A stretch of DNA of 64,000 bases from Symbiodinium kawagutii (lineage: Eukaryota > Sar > Dinophyceae > Suessiales > Symbiodiniaceae): assembly GCA_009767595.1 (NCBI GenBank), contig VSDK01028718.1, positions 704,983-768,982 of the forward strand, given 5' to 3'. The notes beneath the pieces were generated by a model, which worked only from the letters and a program-made list of their open reading frames with translations, had not been told where the DNA came from and did no database searches. The translations under genes and the position numbers were made by a program. Below, one piece after another: positions 56,220-64,000 of this stretch (position 1 is the stretch's first letter; each line of letters opens with the position of its first letter).

Positions 56220-56319
56220 TCATTCGCCCTGCTCCTGTTGACCGGTGGCTCAAGCATTCCTCGATGCGCCTTCCGCGCAAGCGCGATAACGAACTGAGGA
56301 CGCGGCGCGTCCTGGGCTG
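56220..56319 (+). CDS. Candidate exon, basic protein segment
   Basis: A GC-rich island between TTAACAG and GGCTG/GTGCTC reads IRPAPVDRWLKHSSMRLPRK then RDNELRTRRVLG, with good codon bias. No family is recognised. Confidence 0.4.
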
Positions 56320-56339
56320 GTGCTCACTTTGGTAATTTG

Positions 56340-56539
56340 CTCGGTGGTTTCAAGCATTTTTTTTCACTAAATAGTATTACCAAATGGGTGTTTCTCAAAA
56401 TAGGGGTACCACCAAATCATCCATTATTAATCATTTATAGTTATTAACCAACCATTTTTGTCGGTCCCCTATTTTGAGAAACCACCAAATGAATGGTTGG
56501 TTGACTGATATTACTGATAGGGGTTGAAACCACCAACCA
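56340..56539. mobile_element. MITE family B copy interrupted by a family A copy
   Basis: The outer ends CTCGGTGGTTTCAAGCATTT and GGTTGAAACCACCAACCAG belong to family B. The A insertion lies at 56385-56487. Confidence 0.88.
56385..56487. mobile_element. MITE family A copy nested in family B
   Basis: It runs from GGGTGTTTCTCAAAATAGGG to TTTTGAGAAACCACC, with AAATG on both sides, consistent with a short target-site duplication. Confidence 0.88.
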
Positions 56540-57762
56540 GCAATGTAACCATGATGGTTGTTTGTCATATTGGACAGGTGGTAATGGGAGCCATAGAGAA
56601 ATTCCCACATTTGATTACCTAGACAGTATCCCCAATATGTGTGCTTGAGATTTGTTTTTCAAGTAAGAATAGGAGGATAATGGTCGTTATTTACCATTTA
56701 CTTTTACTCAGGTTACTCAAGGTGTCTTTAAAGGTTCATAGTTCATGGTCACTGATAAAGACTGGTTCATAGTCACTGATAAGTGTGTAATGAGTAAAAG
56801 AAAGCGACAGAGGAGATTAATAATGTTTAGTTAATTCTCAATTGTGTGCATTATTCATATGCCTTGATATTATAATAGCCAAGAAAGTGATTTACAGATA
56901 AGTTATGCTGTTATGCTTGATCACCGGTATTGTTGTTGAGACATGCTGCTCCATGTGGTATGATTCAAAATAAAATGTTCCTCAGAAATGGTTGTGTTTG
57001 AATCCTTTTTCCGGGCGTCGCCATTTCAGGAAAAAGAAAAGTGCATATCCCCACAGGTGTGGCTCGTGGTCAACCACCCAAAGATTGGGTAAGCGAACGT
57101 CTCAACAAAAGCAAATTTGGTAATCAGTGAAATATTCAACGCGGTGAAAGAGCATTGACCCGCAGACACATAGATGTAATTGTGTGAGTGTTTGAGGTTT
57201 AAATGTATTCGAACAAGCGCTATTGCACATATTTGTGAGTAGTACCGTGGGTGCCTCCCATCTAGAAGCTACCCACGAACAATCACTAGACATGTTTTTG
57301 TTGAGGAAAATCCGGCTCAGCACCCCAAAGGGATGCTTGAAACCTTTAGAAATCATGGGATAGACCCCCTCTTGCAGCACTTGACTTCTTCCATGAACGG
57401 TCGCATGTGTGTTTGTGTGTTTATTCTTAATTGCAAAAGCAGTTATGAATACATAGATTATTCAACATGGTGTAATGAAGCAAGCCTGAAAACTACCCAC
57501 TACTTCCTAGCACAGTATTGGATTAACACTGTTGCTGATTGATAATTTCATGATTCATTTTCAACATCATGTTTCATGATTAACCACCAGTATTCATTCT
57601 TACCCAACCATGATCAACTACGGAATAATCAGAGGATATTGCGGATGATCATTAGCCACTAATAGCCATCATCAACCACTCTGAATGGTTACCAATCATC
57701 ATCCACCATATTTTAGAATCATGACTCACTATTACAAACCTATGTAGCGTAGATGGTGACTG
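56540..57762. other. Unresolved stretch before the gene at 57763
   Basis: AT-rich. At about 57290-57410 both a + frame (SWDRPPLAALDFFHERSH) and a minus frame are coding-like, so I do not call a gene. In-frame stop codons precede the ATG at 57763. Confidence 0.4.
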
Positions 57763-58575
57763 ATGGTATCTCTGCATTCTGAAGTCGCAGCCGGTGGTCC
57801 AGAGACATGGAACTTGCAGGCTGCAGCGCAGTCAGGCCATGAGGAAATCAAAACCTGCTTGCGTTCAGAGGGGTTGTTTGTGTCAGCCGTGGAGGGCACG
57901 GCAATGTGCAGGTAGGTATGAAGTTGAGGTGGCATCCTGGTTCATTGTAGCCTTGCGTGTCTGAGGAAATTTCATGGCGATGACCCGAAGTGGTACCGTG
58001 ACAGCGGCTGCAGAACAGGTACCCGTTCCATCCTTTGATGCTGACCTTGACATGGATTCGGCAACTCATCATCATCTCTCATATGACCTATCCACAGCTA
58101 CCATGAACGAATGGGATGGCTGGAAGAAATCGGCTTATCGTAACCGATGGATTCATTCACAGCACGATTGGCAACTGGGTCCAGATTTCTAAGAGGTTTG
58201 GACACTGGAACTGCAGCAGCGCCCAAACCAGAAGCAGCTTTTGCATCTGAGTTTCAATCTCTGGCACAGATGTGGTGGAACCAAGAAGTGTACTGGAGCT
58301 TGACCATTTGGAGCTGCCCAGGTAAAAGGATGGCGCTCACCCCTGAGGAAACTGATTACTACCTCACCCATGAGACTCTGCCAGCACGTCCAGAACGACC
58401 CGTCAATTCTTTGACGCAGCTCTACAAGGACTTCCGTGATGCCTATCATCGAGATCCAGCTACAGCCCGACTTCCTGATGACACACCACCCTTCCATGTC
58501 TTTCTTCGCAGCCTTGCTGGGGAACCAGACAGCCGCAACCGAAGCCGCAGCCCCACTCGGTCAGCCAGTGCTTGA
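57763..58575 (+). CDS. Hypothetical three-exon gene, about 193 residues
   Basis: Exons 57763-57911, 57966-58018 and 58196-58575 keep one phase from ATG to TGA. Exon 1 reads MVSLHSEVAAGGPETWNLQ and SGHEEIKTCLRSEGLFVSAV, donor GCAG/GTAGGT. Exon 2 (KFHGDDPKWYRDSGCRT) follows CTGAG-G, donor ACAG/GTACCC. Exon 3 follows AAGAG-G: LDTGTAAAPKPEAAFASEFQ, SLAQMWWNQEVYWSLTIW, NSLTQLYKDFRDAYHRDPAT, and an SR-like tail RNRSRSPTRSASA. Introns are 54 and 177 nt, far shorter than in MOCS2B. A stop lies directly upstream of the ATG in frame. An earlier acceptor, CACAG at 58162, also keeps phase. No family is recognised. Confidence 0.62.
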
Positions 58576-59063
58576 AGTTGGTGAACAACCCTGGTTGATG
58601 ATGGTTGATGATGGCTGAGAATGGTGAATATTGGTTGCAGATTGTGAATGACGGACAGTGATGGCCGGCCAGAGGTGGTTGAAGATGGGTTTTGATGGTT
58701 GATGGATGTTGATGGCCCGGTTCGTATTATTGAAAGCCGTTGATGATGGTAAACAATGATGATTGCTGGTGATGTTTGATGATAGCTGGTGAAATTTAAT
58801 GCTGGTGAATCACCATCTTCAATGTTGCAACTAGTGAGTACGCGACACTGGCTCATGATACAGGGTGACTCCTAGGCAAGAACAGTTCATAATTCATAAT
58901 GTTTGATTGATGGTTGATGTTGGTTGGTTCATCGTTCCATGATGTTGCTTTGCTTCTTTGAGCCACAACTATGGCTGCAAGAAAACAAATCTGGTCAACA
59001 ATATGTTTCAAAAATGGCGCAAAGGAAAAATGATGGCCAATAACTGCCAACAACCAGGTTAAG

Positions 59064-59239
59064 AAAACGGAGTTCCCCGCGTTTTTGGCATAGATGCTCT
59101 GTTCGCAGAGCATGTGCAGGATCAGGGTTTGCATTCGCCGAGGGCTGGGTCGAGACCTGACAATGCGGGGCCACCCGGAGTTCCTGTGGATGGTGGTCAG
59201 TTTCATGGTTTATTCAGTGTTTGCCCTGGTGGGTTATAA
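59064..59239 (+). CDS. Hypothetical terminal exon
   Basis: After GTTAAG the frame reads NGVPRVFGIDALFAEHVQDQ, GLHSPRAGSRPDNAGPPGVP and VDGGQFHGLFSVCPGGL before TAA. It may instead end at GATG/GTGGTC. A minus frame is also open. No family is recognised. Confidence 0.4.
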
Positions 59240-60159
59240 ATAGTGACCCGTGTCAAAATAGGGATCACCACACTTAGCCCAGTGAAATCAATCGTCGGCC
59301 AATGAACACAATAGTTGGCCGGTTTCCCCGGTGAAATGACCATGTGGGGATGGTTAGGCGCCCCAATATATGTGGATAACCCCAAGTGGTTTTCTGAATT
59401 TTACAGGGCCTCAATATGTCTCAAGGTGAGTAGTTTGGAGTAGATGCCCACAACAAACCAACAGTTTTAATACGCATGAAATACATATGAAGAAAGGTTT
59501 TTTACATACATATACATTAATAATCATTAACAAATTGTGTTCAATGCCTATCCATAGTTTGTTTTAATATGTGAAGACTCGTTTTTTTTTTGTGAAAAAA
59601 CATGTTTTTTAAAAAAACATGCTGCATTTTGTTACCTATATTTGAATGAAGACAAGGCTGGCATTAATGGTGAAAAACAACAATTTCACTTCAAATAGCA
59701 ACCAATAGCGCGCGTGGATAGGTCCAATGGGTGACCCCAGAAACACTGGTGGGAATGGATGCTGTGCATTGCTATATCACTGGAATCTTGGTATGACTGA
59801 TGGTCGGTGATTGATTATGGTTGGTAATGGTTGCCAATGCTTCAGATTGGTTTGCAATGTTTCATGATGGTTGGTCATGGCTCATGATGATTGATCATCG
59901 TTGATTAAAGGTCTATACATATATATATATACATATTGTCGCTGATGAATGTCTATTCTTGTTCAACGACGGTATATAAACGCTAATGATGTTCAATCAA
60001 TGGTGGCGAATGGTTTGTTGTCAGTGATGGTCACTCGCGTCAAAGATTTTTTACTCAGATTCATCACTCATGATTCCCAATGTCATTCAGTTGCTGGGAT
60101 ACGTTGGAAAGCCTTTTCATGACAGTCAGTTACAGGGGTAGATTTTCTCATGATCCCAG

Positions 60160-60295
60160 GGACTCATGGTTAACAAGGTGCGGGGAGCTGACACCTGACC
60201 GACGCCGAAGTTTCGCGGATGCCAGTGAAACTGTAATTGATAGTGCCTGCCGGTTACTGGATTCAGTTCAAAAATTCCTGTTAGATACTGGATAG
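60160..60295 (+). CDS. Hypothetical terminal exon
   Basis: After TCCCAG-G it reads DSWLTRCGELTPDRRRSFAD, then ASETVIDSACRLLDSVQKFL and LDTG before TAG, with good codon bias and helical pattern. The frame is open further upstream to about 60080. No family is recognised. Confidence 0.45.
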
Positions 60296-60805
60296 TTACT
60301 TGATGGGATTTCAATTGAACTGTTCAAAAGCAGTTGATGAACCAAGCACTTGTGAAATCCTTTAGCCAACATCCGCTATAGTGCTTGACTAATGCACTAT
60401 TGTAAACTATTTTAGTGGAAAAAATGTAGTTGATCACCGATTCACGAACTGTTGGCACGGATTGGTGACCTTTTCACCGCAAATGGTGGACCTTGGGCGG
60501 CGTTCGATCCTGCAACACGTGAAATGGTGGCCACCACACCGTGCTGGTTGTGTAGTACTGATTGATTGGTTGAACACTGGTGCGAAAATCGGATAAGATT
60601 AAACACATTATTCATGTAGGTTGGATGGTTTGACAAAACATGGTACACAAATCGTACACAAACTATAGGTTCTATGGCTTGACATCACTATTTTATCCTC
60701 AGCATTTTTTTGATAGCACTTGCAAATCAATTCTTGTCTTGGCCACCAGGCCGTATATTCATGCACCCGGGTACATAGATGCCCTGAGAATTGTTGTATC
60801 CCTAG

Positions 60806-60944
60806 CTGTGCACAACTTGCGCATATCCCAAGCTGCGCAGCGATGACACACCTCTCCGGTACAGCTCCGTGTGGTCATCCATCCTTGGATCCTCAGTCAC
60901 TGCTGCGGTCATCCCTGCATCTCAAAATTGACAGTAACCCATAA
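60806..60944 (+). CDS. Candidate terminal exon
   Basis: One frame reads CAQLAHIPSCAAMTHLSGTA and PCGHPSLDPQSLLRSSLHLK before TAA. Overlapping frames are short. Supported by codon bias only. Confidence 0.3.
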
Positions 60945-61068
60945 CAAACATTAACAAACCAGATAATCATTCACAATCCAATCGTAACCATCAAATCCAT
61001 CAATCAAGGCCATTCCAAGCGTTTTTATCAATATTGTTGGTGCTTTGACTGTTTTAAAGTGTGAATGA

Positions 61069-61214
61069 TTAGCTATCCGCTGGTCCCTTGGAAGAACCAT
61101 GGCTGGAACCACCCAGCGATGCTCCCGCTGCTGTAGGTTGCGGCTGAACCACTGAGCCACGACATGCCGCCCTCTTCGCGACTTGGCCCAGGTCCGTTGC
61201 GTGGCGTTGGTTGC
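61069..61214 (-). CDS. Hypothetical terminal exon on the minus strand
   Basis: On the minus strand CCCCCAG-G opens NQRHATDLGQVAKRAACRGS, then VVQPQPTAAGASLGGSSHGS and SKGPADS before TAA. GC-rich third positions contrast with its surroundings. Low-complexity Gly/Ser tail. No family is recognised. Confidence 0.45.
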
Positions 61215-62136
61215 CTGGGGGTGTTGTGGTCGTAGGATGGTTTCTTTGCCTAAGGCAAACCAATCATCAAAGAGTCGCTAGGCAATACTGGTTAGTTGAT
61301 GTTAGTTGTATTTTCAAAATTGAAATCACCTATATGACAGTTTAACAATCCATGTATTGCCGTTTGCACTTCTCATTGATTGCTCCGTTGAATGTCGCAA
61401 CATGAGTATACGCTGAAATGGTCCAGCTCCGTTGGCAATTGCTGATAACCCCAAACTCGTAACATTTGGTTATTGATCACCACCTGACTTCATCAATTGC
61501 TACACAGATTGTCTGTGGGGGAGACCAAATCTATCAATTGACCAGGGTTCAAATAATTGGGCATTCAGAGGCTGGTGCCAGGAAGCCAACTTGACTCTGG
61601 GTGGGTGTAGTTATACCATTTATCGCCAGTTTTCTCTGAAATCTGCATTTTTTGGAGGAAATCCAGCAATTAAGCAGCAGAGATTAGTGCTGTCCAGATT
61701 ATTTTGAGGCGTGAACTTCTTGGGTACACCGTCAGACCACCGAAAACTATTTTACATATTTTTTGTGATGATAAGTCAACAAATGTACGCAAAAAAGTAT
61801 ACCCTGTGTTTTGTTTCAAAAAGTTTCCAATCAATCAGCCAGCCAAATGTACCGGAGCAGAGCCTGTTAGCAGATTGTAGACCATTATACAGTCATCATC
61901 AACCGTTCCTCATTATCAAACCGGGCATTGATTGCTCGACATCCTTCAACCAAGCATGAGTCGGTTATTAGCATGTACCTTTTTTCAAGTACATTATGAT
62001 TCACCAACTACATATTTATCAAGTACATGATCTTTGATTTTCGAATTCATTTTTCCAGTATGACTCACCAACTATGTTTATTATATCAATATGGTCCTTC
62101 TGTAAGAATGATTCACCTGTACTATATCAATCTTAG

Positions 62137-62224
62137 GCACCCCGTCGTCGCATTCTACCGGATGCCAAGGCCAACTCGGCTGATGGATAGCAGGCGCGGA
62201 GACGGAGTCCTAGGGCGACCCATG
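62137..62224 (+). CDS. Candidate exon
   Basis: After TCTTAG-G it reads HPVVAFYRMPRPTRLMDSRR then GDGVLGRPM. The 3' border is not fixed. No family is recognised. Confidence 0.33.
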
Positions 62225-62735
62225 TGGTTGAGGATTCCCTATCCATGGATACCGGGGTGGTTTATAGTGGTGACCAGTGGTGAACACTATGGTGGTTCAT
62301 AAACATGTTTCAGAAACATGGTCAATAAACATGGTAAATAAATGTGGTTAGTTAAACATGGTTCATAAACGGGGTTCATAAACATGGTGAATGAATATGG
62401 GTTAGTTACTGTAACATGGTTAGTTAAACATGGTTGATACTTAATGTGGAGATATTTTCATACTATGGTCAATAGAGGTTAATAGTATGCTAAATACTAT
62501 GCGAAGATGGTTCATAGTCAGTTAGCAGTGGTTGATATTGTGTTTTTTTGGTGAATAAACACGTCAACAACGGTGGTGGATATATCCCTATATTCAATAA
62601 AACGTTTCATTCTACGGTTGGCAATGGTTCGTTCTACAGTTGACAGTGGTTTGTACTGATGAATGGTTTGTACTCATAGTTAGAACTATTTGCCATGGTT
62701 AGCAAGATTTTCAGAACTCAGCAAAATTTGAAGCA

Positions 62736-63157
62736 ATGGAGAAGCACTCACTCGTTCGCCTGTGCGGGTTTGGCGTTGCAACCATGGGCCAGTACAGATA
62801 CCAACGTACCAGCGAAGCATTAAGACTGGGTATGGTTAGCGGATGATTATTTGTTCGTTTGATTTATGCCCAACCATGGTTGATTAATGGCTAATAGAGG
62901 CATAATTCCAGCTACCCCAAGGTTTGATTTCTTTCAGTGGGATCATCCCATTTTTTCGGGGCGCGCTGCGTCTGCGTCGCCCAGCCTGGTTAGTGGTGAT
63001 GTTTCCATTGCAGCATGAAGCGCTGCTTAGTTCACCCTCATTGCGCTGGCTTGTTGAGTATGTTGGTGGGTGCATCACCGACATCTTTGGGTTCAACTAC
63101 CGGACAACTGAGTTGGATTCCCATGTTCAAGTTCAACAGTTCAACCAGCCAATTTGA
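62736..63157 (+). CDS. Hypothetical short gene, exon structure uncertain
   Basis: ATG at 62736 opens MEKHSLVRLCGFGVATMGQY then RYQRTSEALRLGM to GTTAGC at 62835. A second segment 62938-62988 (WDHPIFSGRAASASPSL) follows TTTCAG. A third, 63014-63157, reads HEALLSSPSLRWLVEYVGGC, ITDIFGFNYRTTELDSHVQV and QQFNQPI before TGA. All three share a phase. The gap between the last two is only 25 nt (GTTAGT to TTGCAG), so it may not be a true intron; the second segment read on also ends at a TGA. No family is recognised. Confidence 0.38.
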
Positions 63158-63898
63158 TGAATGGGTCTTCCCGGCTAGGTGGCTCTTTCGGATAGCAGAT
63201 TGCTCCTTCACGGTTCGACAAAATGTGATTGTAAATCAGCTTGGCTGGTTCATTTTGCTGAAGCTAACTGTTATTGCGTATGTTTTCCAGTTGAAACCAT
63301 TGTCAATAGTGGTTAATACTGGAGAGCTATTATCTGCCACTGTCAATACTCACCATGTTTTCAGTTGCTAATCATAGAATGATAGCCATGGCTGTCGATA
63401 GTCTATCAGGCTTAGAATCATGGTGAGGTCAGTAGTATGATTCAGGTTGCATTGCTGCGGTGAGCCCACCCACTTGAGCTATCAAGTCCCTGAATTCGCT
63501 TTTCTGTTGAAAGTGATAGGCCAGCAACGAATGATAAGCTTCATTAGCAACTGCTCTTGCAGTTTCCTACAATACCAATACCCATTATATAGTACCATTT
63601 AGTACCATTTAGTACCAGTATATGTTTGTATCAATATAGTTGGCGCGCTGATAACCAATTACCGAGAGAGGTTTCAATTGCAACACTCATATTGTTGAAT
63701 GAATCCATTGCTTTCCATCATTATCATTTTGAATCATGGTTCACCCCCATGTTTTCGCCAGCGCCACTTTTTTGTGAGACTAATCAACCAAGCCTTGATG
63801 TTGATTGCGAAGTCAGAAACTATATCTGACTGAAGATCGCTCACGTACAATGGACAAGTACAATGGCACTGACCAATGAAGCGTGACTATGGTTGTAG

Positions 63899-64000
63899 GT
63901 TGGTGCATCCCTGCTCGCCATGGGCCGAGTAACTACCCGGCCACCAAGTGATGAAGAAGATGCAGCTAATCACTTGGGCGAACATGCATCTCATGAGCTA
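63899..64000 (+). CDS. Partial exon running off the window
   Basis: After TGTAG-G it reads VGASLLAMGRVTTRPPSDEE then DAANHLGEHASHEL, open to the last base. An ATG at 63920 could be a start. Strong codon bias. Product unknown. Confidence 0.48.

Noticed and set aside
1-64000. Spliced-leader relics, tRNA or rRNA genes, CRISPR arrays
   Set aside because: I looked for TTTGGCTCAAG-type leader remnants, cloverleaf patterns and regularly spaced repeats and found none that hold up. The only similar strings (GGCTCAAG near 13518 and 56248) lack the rest of the leader.

Overview
This window looks like nuclear DNA of a dinoflagellate. The class is inferred, not proven. The main support is splice chemistry. 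Two genes can be rebuilt exon by exon from protein-family motifs, and across their 18 introns I count about ten GC, six GT and two GA donors. Sixteen of the 18 acceptors read AG followed by G. That combination is known from dinoflagellates such as Symbiodiniaceae. Interstitial TTTAGGG-type telomere repeats, AT-leaning intron-rich DNA and swarms of small inverted-repeat elements fit the same picture. There are no bacterial-style operons, tRNAs, rRNAs or CRISPR arrays that I can see. One 10-base assembly gap lies at 18673-18682.

Recognised genes, both on the + strand: (1) 12450-26249, the large (MoaE/MOCS2B) subunit of molybdopterin synthase, split into ten exons of 28-65 nt separated by introns of about 0.5-2.8 kb; the reading phase is continuous through all of them. 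(2) 35312-47828, a UBE2S-type ubiquitin-conjugating enzyme (E2) in ten exons, with an N-terminal extension and a stop codon at 47826-47828. Neither is visible as an ordinary long ORF.

Compact genes with larger exons lie inside introns of these two genes, on the same strand: about 15.05-15.63 kb, 21.56-22.06 kb and 23.00-24.28 kb inside MOCS2B, and 45.64-45.97 kb inside the E2 gene. Other compact hypothetical genes or terminal exons lie at 9.16 (minus), 29.28, 31.76, 33.95, 51.66, 51.89-52.52, 53.58-54.56, 56.22, 57.76-58.58, 59.06, 60.16, 61.07 (minus), 62.74-63.16 and 63.90 kb; the last runs off the end of the window.

The rest is intron or intergenic DNA. It holds at least two MITE-like families: family A, about 100-140 bp, ends like GGTGGTTTCTCAAAATAGGG; family B, about 90-140 bp, ends like CTGGTTGGTGGTTTCAA. 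One A copy sits inside a B copy. There are also tetra- and trinucleotide microsatellites, short minisatellites, a degenerate telomere-repeat tract flanked by hairpins, and drifted ATGGTTAATGATGG-like sequence. Exon borders come from reading frames and family alignment from memory, without transcripts, so single-exon hypothetical calls are tentative.
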